19,224 bases of DNA from Thiotrichales bacterium (lineage in GTDB: Bacteria > Pseudomonadota > Gammaproteobacteria > J044), in NCBI GenBank assembly GCA_024762895.1, contig JANTGN010000024.1, positions 1 to 19,224 on the forward strand. The letters run 5' to 3'. The translations under genes and the position numbers were made by a program. Positions within the stretch are counted from its first letter, which is position 1; every line of letters starts with the position of its first letter. The notes under the pieces were generated by a model, which ran no database searches, was not told the DNA's origin, and worked only from the letters and a program-made list of their open reading frames with translations. This document shows positions 7,572-14,864 of this stretch, piece by piece.

Positions 7572-8393
7572 ATGAGCGATTTACAACAGATCATTGAAGA
7601 GGCCTTTGAGCGCCGCGCCGATATCACCCCCCGCAATGTGGAGACCCATGTCAAGGAGGCCGTTATGGAAGCCATCGATATGCTCGATAGCGGCAAGGCC
7701 CGAGTCGCAGAGAAAGCTGACAATGGCTGGGTGGTCAACGAATGGCTGAAAAAAGCGGTACTGCTTTCATTCCGTATAGAAGACAATCGCTTCATGAAGG
7801 GTGGCTTCACCAACTATTATGACAAGGTCGATTCCAAGTATGCCGACATGAACTCCCGTGAGTTTCGTGAAACCGGCGTACGGGTAGTACCGCCAGCAAC
7901 AGCTCGCCGAGGTTCCTTTATCGCTCCCGGCGTCGTACTCATGCCCTCTTACGTCAACATCGGCGCCTACGTGGATTCAGGCACCATGGTGGACACCTGG
8001 GCCACGGTAGGCTCCTGCGCGCAAATTGGTAAGAACGTTCACCTTTCTGGCGGCGTGGGCATCGGTGGCGTGCTCGAACCCCTGCAGGCAGCACCCACCA
8101 TTATCGAAGATAACTGTTTTATCGGAGCCCGCTCCGAGGTCGTAGAAGGCGTTATTGTTGAAGAAGGCTCAGTCATCTCTATGGGCGTCTACATTGGCCA
8201 GAGCACCAAGATCTATGACCGCGAGACCGGTGAGGTCATGTATGGTCGTGTACCCGCTGGCTCCGTGGTGGTCTCGGGCAACCTGCCTTCAAAAGACGGC
8301 AGTTACAGCCTGTACTGCGCGGTCATTGTCAAAAAGGTGGATGCCAAGACCCTGGGCAAGGTCGGCATTAATGAATTGCTGCGTAACATCTGA
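7572..8393 (+). CDS. dapD: Tetrahydrodipicolinate N-succinyltransferase
   Basis: Transfers succinyl from succinyl-CoA to tetrahydrodipicolinate, opening the ring at the start of the succinylase branch of DAP/lysine synthesis; a cytoplasmic trimer. The N-terminal helical domain (about 1-100) precedes a left-handed beta-helix of hexapeptide repeats (about 100-240). Asp141 in the SGTMVDTW motif occupies the same number as the catalytic Asp of E. coli DapD, and SKDGSYSLYCAVIVKKVD marks the conserved C-terminus. Length is 273 aa against 274 in E. coli. I place the start at ATG 7572, preceded by GGAG with 6-nt spacing. The frame is open 36 nt further upstream into dapC, but that extension has no family counterpart. 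It sits between dapC and a YffB-like gene. Confidence 0.98.
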   Translation: MSDLQQIIEEAFERRADITPRNVETHVKEAVMEAIDMLDSGKARVAEKADNGWVVNEWLKKAVLLSFRIEDNRFMKGGFTNYYDKVDSKYADMNSREFRETGVRVVPPATARRGSFIAPGVVLMPSYVNIGAYVDSGTMVDTWATVGSCAQIGKNVHLSGGVGIGGVLEPLQAAPTIIEDNCFIGARSEVVEGVIVEEGSVISMGVYIGQSTKIYDRETGEVMYGRVPAGSVVVSGNLPSKDGSYSLYCAVIVKKVDAKTLGKVGINELLRNI

Positions 8394-8407
8394 TTTGAGG
8401 CCCTATT

Positions 8408-8755
8408 GTGATTGAACTCTATGGCATACCCAATTGCGATAGCGTGAAAAAGGCGCGCAAATGGCTCGAATCCGAAGGCATAGACTTCAGCTTTCATGAC
8501 TTCAAGAAAGAAGGCGTGACCGCGTCTCAACTCGAAGACTGGATTGCGAAGGCTGGCCTGAATGTCGTACTCAATAAACGGGGCACGACCTGGAGGAAAT
8601 TGCCTGACGAGCTTAAACAGGACCTGGATCACGATGGGGCCGTGCAGTTAATGATAGACAATCCCAGCATGATTAAACGCCCCGTCCTGGTTCGCCAGGA
8701 CGGTAGCGTGCAGATTGGATTCAAGCCAGAACAATATGACGAAATTCTGGGCTAA
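8408..8755 (+). CDS. YffB-like ArsC/Spx-family protein
   Basis: A 115-residue thioredoxin-fold protein of the ArsC/Spx family, very like E. coli YffB, which also sits directly before dapE. Visible signatures are LYGIPNCDSVKKARKWLE (4-21, with the single active-site Cys10), KRGTTWRKL (57-65) and IKRPVLV (89-95, Arg91 of the anion-binding site). The CxxC of classical glutaredoxins is absent, so a disulfide would have to form with glutathione or another protein. Arsenate reductase annotations are often transferred to this group, but I see no arsenic genes nearby and would not call it ArsC. The start is GTG at 8408, with GAGG 7 nt upstream. It lies 14 nt after dapD and 21 nt before dapE, inside the dap operon. 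Family is clear; its biochemical role, and any link to DapE, is not established. Confidence 0.9.
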   Translation: MIELYGIPNCDSVKKARKWLESEGIDFSFHDFKKEGVTASQLEDWIAKAGLNVVLNKRGTTWRKLPDELKQDLDHDGAVQLMIDNPSMIKRPVLVRQDGSVQIGFKPEQYDEILG

Positions 8756-8776
8756 TACTCACTTTAAGAAATAATT

Positions 8777-9922
8777 ATGACTGATAGCAACCAGAGCAGC
8801 CCCACGATTCTACTTGCCCAGGACCTGATACGACGCCCCTCGGTAACCCCTGAGGACAAAGGCTGCCAGGCCTTACTGTCCGAGCGGCTGGCATCACTGG
8901 GTTTTAAGGCGGAGCAACTTGATTTCGGGGAAGTGAAAAACCTATGGTTGCGCAAAGGTATGGAAGGTCCCTTATTGACCTTTGCCGGTCATACGGATGT
9001 CGTTCCCACCGGGCCCGAAGCGCAATGGACCCATCCACCTTTTGAGGCCGCTATCCAGGACGGCACACTTTATGGTCGTGGTAGTGCCGACATGAAAGGC
9101 AGTATTGCCGCCATGGTGACAGCCTGTGAGCGCTTCCTGAAAAACCACCCCGATCACGGTGGCTCAATTGCCTTCCTGATCACGAGTGATGAGGAAGGCC
9201 CCGCCGTGGATGGGACCGTTAAGGTGGTCGAGGTACTGGAGCGTCGAGGCGAAAAAATCGACTGGTGCCTGGTCGGCGAACCCACCAGTACGGAAAAGGT
9301 GGGGGATGTAATCAAGAATGGTCGCCGTGGGTCGTTGGGGGCCCGGCTCATTGTCAGGGGTAAACAAGGGCATGTTGCCTATCCGCACCTGGCCATTAAC
9401 CCGATCCATCAGTTTGCACCGGCCCTTGCAGAACTGATCAGCCAGGAGTGGGATCAGGGTAATGAATTCTTCCCACCCACGACATTTCAGATCTCCAATA
9501 TCAACAGCGGCACTGGAGCAACCAATGTCATCCCCGGCGAACTGGAGATGCTATTCAACTTCCGATTTTCTACCGAGGTTACCGATACCGAGCTCAGGCA
9601 ACATGTCGAGACTATCCTGAATCAACATGACCTTGATTACACGATTGAATGGGCATTGTCCGGCAACCCCTTTCTTACACCCGAAGGTGAGCTCGTTGAT
9701 GCCATGGTCTCCAGCATTAAAAGCGTCATGGGAATACAGACCAAGCTATCGACCACCGGGGGCACCTCGGATGGCCGCTTTATTGCACCGACCGGCGCCC
9801 AGGTTGTAGAACTGGGCCCGCTCAACGCTACAATCCATCAGGTAAATGAGCGGGTCACCACACAGGAACTCGATGACCTATCTGCCATCTATGAAGGAAT
9901 ACTGGAACAGCTACTGCTATAA
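8777..9922 (+). CDS. dapE: Succinyl-diaminopimelate desuccinylase
   Basis: Di-zinc hydrolase that cleaves N-succinyl-LL-DAP to LL-DAP and succinate, the last succinyl step of the DAP/lysine route. It is an M20-family peptidase fold of 381 aa (E. coli 375). The zinc ligands are readable: His72 in FAGHTDVVP, bridging Asp105 in GSADMKGS, Glu140 next to the general base Glu139 in TSDEEGP, Glu168 in VGEPTS, and His354 in ATIHQVNE. The central lid/dimerisation domain includes RRGSLGARLIVRGKQGHVAYPH. The start ATG at 8777 has only a weak AAGAA upstream. It is the last gene of the dapC-dapD-yffB-like-dapE operon; no intrinsic terminator is visible in the 54 nt before the convergent rlmD stop. Confidence 0.97.
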   Translation: MTDSNQSSPTILLAQDLIRRPSVTPEDKGCQALLSERLASLGFKAEQLDFGEVKNLWLRKGMEGPLLTFAGHTDVVPTGPEAQWTHPPFEAAIQDGTLYGRGSADMKGSIAAMVTACERFLKNHPDHGGSIAFLITSDEEGPAVDGTVKVVEVLERRGEKIDWCLVGEPTSTEKVGDVIKNGRRGSLGARLIVRGKQGHVAYPHLAINPIHQFAPALAELISQEWDQGNEFFPPTTFQISNINSGTGATNVIPGELEMLFNFRFSTEVTDTELRQHVETILNQHDLDYTIEWALSGNPFLTPEGELVDAMVSSIKSVMGIQTKLSTTGGTSDGRFIAPTGAQVVELGPLNATIHQVNERVTTQELDDLSAIYEGILEQLLL

Positions 9923-9976
9923 CAACCACCTATAGATAGAAGCAATGAACTTAGATCCCGGAACTAATTGCCTGGA

Positions 9977-11302
9977 CTAATCCTTCACAAACAGGGCCAT
10001 GGATTCAACATGCGCGGTATGCGGAAACATATCCATCACCCCTACCCTTGCCAGGCGATAACCGTATCGATTCACGAGTTCACCGGCATCACGGGCCAAG
10101 GACCCCGGATGGCAGGAAACATAGACGATCCGACTCACTTCCCGTGAGGCCAATAATGGAATAATCTCCCTGGCGCCTGAGCGCGGTGGATCAAACAGAA
10201 GGCGATCATAATCTTCTTTTAGCCAGGCGCTTTGACTGCCTGGCTCCATCAGGTTCTCGACAAAGTAACGCGTATTATCAAGGCCATTGAACAGGGCATT
10301 TTCTCGTGCGCGATTGACCATCGCCTGATCACCCTCGACACCAATGACCTCTCTGGCCCTGCGGGCCAGCGGCAAGGTGAAATTGCCCAGGCCGCAGAAC
10401 AGATCCAGCACCTTGTGGCCCTCCTGAACATCCAGCCAGTCTATGGCCTGTCTGACCATCTGCCGATTGATCTCGGGATTAACCTGAATAAAGTCACCGG
10501 GATGAAACTGGATCTTCACATCAAACTCAGGATGCCCGTATGTCAGGGTCTGCTGTTCTGGCCACAGAGGAACGACACTATCAGGACCGCCGGGCTGGAG
10601 GCTGATATAGACATTGAGCGTCCTGCCCATCTCCAGCAGGATGGCCTTATCAGTCTCTGAAAGCTCGACCAGATGCCGCACCACCAGACAGGTGGCATCA
10701 TCGCCCTTACCCATCTCGATCTGGGGGATCTGGTCACGGGCCTGCATTTTATAGATCTGATCCGACATGTACTCCAGCTGTGCCCCGACCTCGGGTACCA
10801 GTACGGGGCAATGCCTGATATCAGCCAGAAATCGGCCCTGACGTTCTCTGAAACCTATCAGTACGCGTCCCTTTTTGGGTACGTATTTAACACCCAGGCG
10901 GGCCTTATGACGATAACCCCAGGCGGGTCCCTTCAAGGGCGGGGCAATTTCTTCAGGACCCAGCCCAGCAATCTGCCTGAGTGCTGACAACAGGGCCTCC
11001 TGTTTGCACTGGATCTGTTTTTCACTATCCAGGTGCTGCAGGCTGCAACCACCACAAACACCAAAATGTTTGCAGCGGGCCTCGACGCGGTCTGGCGAGG
11101 CCTTGATGACCTCGGTAGCATACCCTTCGTCATAATCTTTTCGGGTCGCGAGGTAATCAAACTTAACGATCTCACCGGGGAGTGATCCATCAACAAATAC
11201 CGTCTTGCCTTCAACCGAACAGACCCCTCTTCCCTCATGGGTGAGATCACGAATCTCGACCTCTATGCCACCGGGCGGCAATTTTTTTTTACGTCTCGCC
11301 AT
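9977..11302 (-). CDS. rlmD: 23S rRNA (uracil-1939-C5) methyltransferase
   Basis: SAM-dependent RNA methyltransferase, also known as RumA, that makes m5U at position 1939 of 23S rRNA. In order it has a basic N-terminus, a TRAM RNA-binding domain (about 12-70), a 4Fe-4S site with Cys77, Cys83, Cys86 and Cys165 (CKHFGVCGGC and RHCPVL), and a class I methyltransferase domain. That domain contains VLDLFCGLGNFTLPLA, LLFDPPRSGA, the catalytic Cys397 in YVSCHPGSLARD, and Glu433 in HVESMALF. Length is 441 aa (E. coli 433). The four iron-sulfur cysteines separate RlmD from TrmA. The start ATG at 11302 lies 5 nt after the cysM stop with no strong Shine-Dalgarno, suggesting coupling to cysM. A run of nine A residues encodes Lys5-Lys7 and could be prone to slippage. 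Confidence 0.96.
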   Translation of the reverse strand: MARRKKKLPPGGIEVEIRDLTHEGRGVCSVEGKTVFVDGSLPGEIVKFDYLATRKDYDEGYATEVIKASPDRVEARCKHFGVCGGCSLQHLDSEKQIQCKQEALLSALRQIAGLGPEEIAPPLKGPAWGYRHKARLGVKYVPKKGRVLIGFRERQGRFLADIRHCPVLVPEVGAQLEYMSDQIYKMQARDQIPQIEMGKGDDATCLVVRHLVELSETDKAILLEMGRTLNVYISLQPGGPDSVVPLWPEQQTLTYGHPEFDVKIQFHPGDFIQVNPEINRQMVRQAIDWLDVQEGHKVLDLFCGLGNFTLPLARRAREVIGVEGDQAMVNRARENALFNGLDNTRYFVENLMEPGSQSAWLKEDYDRLLFDPPRSGAREIIPLLASREVSRIVYVSCHPGSLARDAGELVNRYGYRLARVGVMDMFPHTAHVESMALFVKD

Positions 11303-11307
11303 AAAAC

Positions 11308-12201
11308 TCAGGCAGGAAATACGCCGGTAGAAATATAGCGATCACCCCGGTCACAGATAATCGAAACAATCACGGCATTTTCAATCTTTTTAGATAGATT
11401 CAGGGCCGCAGCCACGGCACCGCCGGATGACACACCGGAAAATATACCCTCTTCTGCCGCCAGTCGACGCATGGTCTCTTCAGCATCGATCTGACTCACA
11501 TCGATGACACTATCGACTCTGCTCGCCTCATAAATCGTAGGCAGATACTCTTCGGGCCAGCGTCGTATGCCCGGTATCTGAGAACCCTCTTCAGGCTGTA
11601 CACCGACGATCTGTACAGAGTCATCCTGCTCCTTCAAATAGCGGGATGTTCCCATAATGGTACCGGTCGTTCCCATGGCGCTGACAAAATGCGTGACCCG
11701 CCCTTCGGTATCACGCCAGATCTCCGGGCCTGTACCTTCATAATGGGCCAGGGGATTATCAGGATTCGAAAATTGATCGAGGACCTTTCCTTTTCCTTCT
11801 GCCTCCATGGCCAGGGCCAGGTCCCGAGCGCCCTCCATACCCTCATCCTGACTAACCAGGATGATCTCTGCCCCATAGGCCTTCATAGAGGCTCGCCGCT
11901 CCTCACTCATATTCGCGGGCATGATCAATATCATCCGATAACCTTTGATAGCAGCGACCATGGCCAGTGCTATACCCGTGTTGCCGCTGGTGGCCTCGAT
12001 CAGGGTATCGCCCGGTTTAATCTGACCACGTTCCTCGGCATGTTTAATCATACTGTAGGCCGGCCGATCCTTGACCGAGCCAGCTGGATTATTACCCTCG
12101 AGTTTTACCAGCAGGGTATTCGTAGACTTTCCTGGCAAACGCTGTAAGCGAACCAGTGGCGTATTGCCTATGAAATGAGACAAGGTATAAAAATCAGTCA
12201 T
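11308..12201 (-). CDS. cysM: Cysteine synthase B
   Basis: PLP enzyme that makes cysteine from O-acetylserine and sulfide; CysM isozymes can also use thiosulfate to give S-sulfocysteine. It is a fold-type II protein of 297 aa (E. coli CysM 303). NNPAGSVKDRPA (37-48) holds the Schiff-base Lys44, EATSGNTGIALA is the substrate loop, GTTGTIMG binds the PLP phosphate, and FSGVSSGGA lies near the C-terminus. SVKDRPA and IPGIRRWPEEY are characteristic of the CysM rather than the CysK subgroup. The ATG at 12201 has no clear Shine-Dalgarno. The gene is separated from upstream acpS by 55 nt with a short direct repeat, and is 5 nt from rlmD downstream, so cysM-rlmD look like a two-gene unit, possibly reached by read-through from the long upstream operon. 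Confidence 0.95.
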   Translation of the reverse strand: MTDFYTLSHFIGNTPLVRLQRLPGKSTNTLLVKLEGNNPAGSVKDRPAYSMIKHAEERGQIKPGDTLIEATSGNTGIALAMVAAIKGYRMILIMPANMSEERRASMKAYGAEIILVSQDEGMEGARDLALAMEAEGKGKVLDQFSNPDNPLAHYEGTGPEIWRDTEGRVTHFVSAMGTTGTIMGTSRYLKEQDDSVQIVGVQPEEGSQIPGIRRWPEEYLPTIYEASRVDSVIDVSQIDAEETMRRLAAEEGIFSGVSSGGAVAAALNLSKKIENAVIVSIICDRGDRYISTGVFPA

Positions 12202-12219
12202 AAGATTCGATCATTATTG

Positions 12220-12237
12220 GTTTGAGATTGTTTGAGA
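12220..12237. repeat. Short direct repeat GTTTGAGA x2 upstream of cysM
   Basis: GTTTGAGA occurs at 12220-12227 and again at 12230-12237, exactly 10 bp apart (one helical turn), in the 55-nt gap between acpS and cysM and about 20-35 nt upstream of the cysM start. The spacing would suit a DNA-binding dimer, but such a short repeat can arise by chance. Confidence 0.4.
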
Positions 12238-12256
12238 ATAGCACCATGCATACCCA

Positions 12257-12646
12257 CTAGCTGCCATTGTTAGCGCCAACACAAAAGGCAATGGCATGCT
12301 CCTTCTCATCTGAAATTGAGATCAGGATGGTGTCCATACCCAGGGACAACATAATCTCATGGGCATGTCCCTCGAGTGCTACCATAGGCTTGCCACGCTC
12401 GTCATGTGTCAGCACCAGGTCACGCAGATGCACCTTTGCCGTGATCCCTGTTCCCAATACCTTACTAATCGCTTCCTTGGCTGCAAACCGTTTTGCAAGG
12501 AAGGCACACTTATCACTGGCCGCATGATATTCAACCAATTCCTGAGTCGCAAACAGCCGTTCAGCAAAACGATCACCATATTTATTATGGATCCTGCCAA
12601 TCCGCTCCTTGCTAACGATATCGACCCCGAGACCGTGAATCCCCAT
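12257..12646 (-). CDS. acpS: Holo-[acyl-carrier-protein] synthase
   Basis: Transfers the 4'-phosphopantetheine arm from coenzyme A to the serine of apo-ACP, activating it for fatty acid synthesis; a cytoplasmic trimer. It is a 129-aa group I phosphopantetheinyl transferase (E. coli 126). GLGVDIV places the magnesium ligand at Asp9, and KRFAAKEAISKVLGTG carries the second ligand Glu58 and the CoA-binding helix. The C-terminal strand ISISDEKEHAIAFCV is typical. ATG at 12646 lies 2 nt after the pdxJ stop, so translation is probably coupled. pdxJ-acpS adjacency is conserved widely in proteobacteria and supports the call. It appears to be the last gene of the long minus-strand operon before the 55-nt gap to cysM. 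Confidence 0.97.
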   Translation of the reverse strand: MGIHGLGVDIVSKERIGRIHNKYGDRFAERLFATQELVEYHAASDKCAFLAKRFAAKEAISKVLGTGITAKVHLRDLVLTHDERGKPMVALEGHAHEIMLSLGMDTILISISDEKEHAIAFCVGANNGS

Positions 12647-12648
12647 AA

Positions 12649-13353
12649 CTATGACCCCATCAGGGTCTTCATTTCTTTCACGGCGGAATCCAGGCCGACA
12701 AAGATCGCCCGAGCAATGATTGCATGACCAATATTGAGCTCATTGATGGTCTTTATGGCAGCAATCGCAGTCACATTCCCATAATCGAGTCCATGACCTG
12801 CATTCACGATCAATCCACGTTCCGAGGCATAATCAACGGCTGAGGTGATTTGCTCCAGTAAGGCCTCATTACCCGGATCATTGGCGTAGCCTCCGGTATG
12901 AATTTCTATGACATTGGCATCACAGGCAATGGCTGCTTCGATCTGCTCCCTGGAAGGCTCTATAAAAAGAGAAACATCGATACCCGCCGCACGCAGTCTG
13001 CCACAGCAGTCTTTGATCCATTCCAGATTACCGGCAACGTCTAATCCGCCCTCTGTGGTCAGTTCTTCACGCTTTTCAGGCACAATACAGCAGTCCTGGG
13101 GCATTATTTCTAATGCGATATCCACCATTTCCTGAGTCGCGGCCATTTCCAGATTCATTTTAGATTGTATAACTGGCTTGAGTGCGTAGAGGTCATTATC
13201 CTGTATATGCCTTCTGTCTTCGCGTAGATGCAGGGTTATGCCATCGGCTCCAGCCTGCTCGATAATATTGACTGCGGACACAAGATCCGGATAGGGTGTC
13301 AATCTTGCCTGCCTGATGGTAGCGATATGATCAATATTAACCCCAAGCTTCAT
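12649..13353 (-). CDS. pdxJ: Pyridoxine 5'-phosphate synthase
   Basis: Condenses 3-amino-1-hydroxyacetone phosphate with 1-deoxy-D-xylulose 5-phosphate to pyridoxine 5'-phosphate, the last ring-forming step of the DXP-dependent vitamin B6 route. It is a TIM-barrel protein of 234 aa (E. coli 243). KLGVNIDHIATIRQAR opens the first strand. Catalytic residues are His42 in LHLREDRRHI, Glu69 in MNLEMA and His187 in VNAGHGLDY. EIHTGGYA is the phosphate-side loop. The ATG at 13353 lies 4 nt after the recO stop. The order recO-pdxJ-acpS is standard in gammaproteobacteria. B6 also supplies the PLP used by dapC and cysM in this window, though nothing in the sequence shows joint regulation. Confidence 0.98.
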   Translation of the reverse strand: MKLGVNIDHIATIRQARLTPYPDLVSAVNIIEQAGADGITLHLREDRRHIQDNDLYALKPVIQSKMNLEMAATQEMVDIALEIMPQDCCIVPEKREELTTEGGLDVAGNLEWIKDCCGRLRAAGIDVSLFIEPSREQIEAAIACDANVIEIHTGGYANDPGNEALLEQITSAVDYASERGLIVNAGHGLDYGNVTAIAAIKTINELNIGHAIIARAIFVGLDSAVKEMKTLMGS

Positions 13354-13357
13354 AAAA

Positions 13358-13960
13358 TTATCTCGTAATATAACTAAATGTATTAATAGAACGCCTGGGG
13401 AAATAATGCATCAGCACTTTCTCCAGACTCACCAGTACTTCTTTATGAGTCATACCCGTTTGTGAAAATTCTGCATGATCGGACAGAGTAATTTCTGGAA
13501 TTCCTTCCGATAACAGGTCATAACCCTGATTCTCCAGTAATCTTATAATAAAATTAATCGCCACCTCATCCGGGTCTATAGCATCACTGGTCAGTGAGTT
13601 AAGGCTTGTATGCAGAAGGTCAAACATCATGCCTTCTTCCTGCCCTGGTGCTAATAATTTATGGCAGAGTTCTGCCAGTAACAAAGAATGTGTCAATAGT
13701 GATACTGATATTCTGTACTGCTTGATGGTCTCTACACGCGAAAAAGTCTTTAAATCCGAACGCCCCGAAAAGCTAATATTGGAAAGAGAAATCCCCTGCA
13801 GTGCCTGCACATTCCTCTTGCCTGATCTGCCCCCCCTGTTTCCTTTCAACACCCCTCTGAGTAATCCATTATGCTCCGTCAGTGTAGAGACTATCGCACT
13901 GGTTTCCCGGTAGGGTTTAATCTGTAATATGATGGCACGATCAGATATGGGCTGTACCAT
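13358..13960 (-). CDS. recO: DNA repair protein RecO, compact form
   Basis: Recombination mediator that, with RecR, loads RecA onto SSB-coated single-stranded DNA at gaps; cytoplasmic. The N-terminal OB fold is recognisable: RAIILQIKPYRETSAIVSTL (8-27), then LLRGVLKGNRGGRS (33-46) and GRSDLKTFSRVE (66-77), followed by a helical domain (LLTHSLLLAELCHKLL). The protein is 200 aa, about 40 shorter than E. coli RecO (242). The shortfall lies in the C-terminal half, between the ENQGYDLL and MHYF segments. There is no Cys cluster for a zinc finger. The ATG at 13960 is one base after the era stop, and the 3' end is 4 nt from pdxJ, so context (era-recO-pdxJ) supports the identity more strongly than the divergent C-terminal half does. 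The gene looks more AT-rich than its neighbours. Confidence 0.88.
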   Translation of the reverse strand: MVQPISDRAIILQIKPYRETSAIVSTLTEHNGLLRGVLKGNRGGRSGKRNVQALQGISLSNISFSGRSDLKTFSRVETIKQYRISVSLLTHSLLLAELCHKLLAPGQEEGMMFDLLHTSLNSLTSDAIDPDEVAINFIIRLLENQGYDLLSEGIPEITLSDHAEFSQTGMTHKEVLVSLEKVLMHYFPRRSINTFSYITR

Positions 13961-13961
13961 G

Positions 13962-14864
13962 TCACTCTAAACCAAGCTCAAGCAGATCCCTTTCACTATT
14001 CTGCCAGTCGCTTTTCACTTTAACCCATAACTGGAGATTAACCTTCTTCCCCAGTAATTTTTCTATCTCCAGGCGTGCCTCAGTGCCAATTCGCTTAATC
14101 AGTGCACCCTGCTTACCAATCACGATTTTTTTCTGGCTTTGCCTGTCGACCCAGATAACGGCATGAATAACAACCTTGTGCCCCAGGTCTTCATAAGAGT
14201 CTATCTTGATGGCAGTTGCATAAGGAATTTCCTGTCCAGTGAGTCGATGCACCTTCTCCCTGATAAATTCGGAACAAAGAAAATTAATACTCTTATCGGT
14301 AAGGTCATCTTCTGAAAATAGAAAAGGACCGACGGGTATGTGCTGAGTTAACACCTTAAGCACCTGATCAACGTTGGTGCCTTTTTCAGCTGACAGGGGA
14401 ACCACATCGACAAATTCACCCTTAGCCGAGATTTCTTGAATGATGGGCAACAAGGCTTCCTTGTTTTTGAGCAGGTCAACCTTGTTCAACAACAGGACTT
14501 TCTGAGCTCTGGTCCTGGCTATCGCCTCGAAGACCAGATCGTCTTCTTTCGTCCACCGGGTCACATCAACAAGCACAGCCAGCACATCGGCATCCTGCAG
14601 AGCAGCCAGAGCGGTCTTGTTGAGGATTGCATTTAGTTTGTGTGATCTTCTGGCATGAATACCAGGAAGGTCAATCAAAGCCAGTTGATCGCAGCCTCTG
14701 GTGAAAACCCCCAGGATCTGATGTCTGGTCGTTTGTGCCTTGCGGGAAGTGGCTACCAGCTTCTGCCCCATGATCTGGTTAACCAGCGTCGATTTGCCTA
14801 CATTGGGTCTGCCGACCAGCGCCACGTAACCAAATCGGGTTTTTTTGCAGTCCATTTTGGTCAT
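13962..14864 (-). CDS. era: GTPase Era
   Basis: GTPase that binds the 3' end of 16S rRNA and assists 30S maturation; cytoplasm and inner membrane surface. The GTPase domain shows G1 GRPNVGKST (18-26, Lys24), the switch QTTRHQILG (44-52), G3 DLPG (65-68), G4 NKVD (127-130) and G5 SAEKG (158-162). The C-terminal KH domain has KKIVIGKQGALIKRIG, which contacts the RNA. Length is 300 aa (E. coli 301). G3 is usually DTPG in Era; Leu at the second position is uncommon and was confirmed by reading the codons (GAC CTT CCT GGT). The start ATG overlaps the rnc stop by 4 nt (ATGA), showing translational coupling, as in the known rnc-era operon. Residues before TRFGYVALVG are variable, so an internal ATG at Met4 is an alternative start. 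Confidence 0.97.
   Translation of the reverse strand: MTKMDCKKTRFGYVALVGRPNVGKSTLVNQIMGQKLVATSRKAQTTRHQILGVFTRGCDQLALIDLPGIHARRSHKLNAILNKTALAALQDADVLAVLVDVTRWTKEDDLVFEAIARTRAQKVLLLNKVDLLKNKEALLPIIQEISAKGEFVDVVPLSAEKGTNVDQVLKVLTQHIPVGPFLFSEDDLTDKSINFLCSEFIREKVHRLTGQEIPYATAIKIDSYEDLGHKVVIHAVIWVDRQSQKKIVIGKQGALIKRIGTEARLEIEKLLGKKVNLQLWVKVKSDWQNSERDLLELGLE

Noticed and set aside
8408..8755. Arsenate reductase (arsC) label
   Set aside because: The sequence matches the YffB subgroup next to dapE; no arsenic resistance genes are nearby, so arsenate reduction is not supported.
10232..10660. Open frame opposite rlmD
   Set aside because: Antisense to the methyltransferase domain of rlmD; no recognisable protein features.
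11689..12147. Open frame opposite cysM
   Set aside because: Antisense to the PLP-binding core of cysM; no recognisable protein features.
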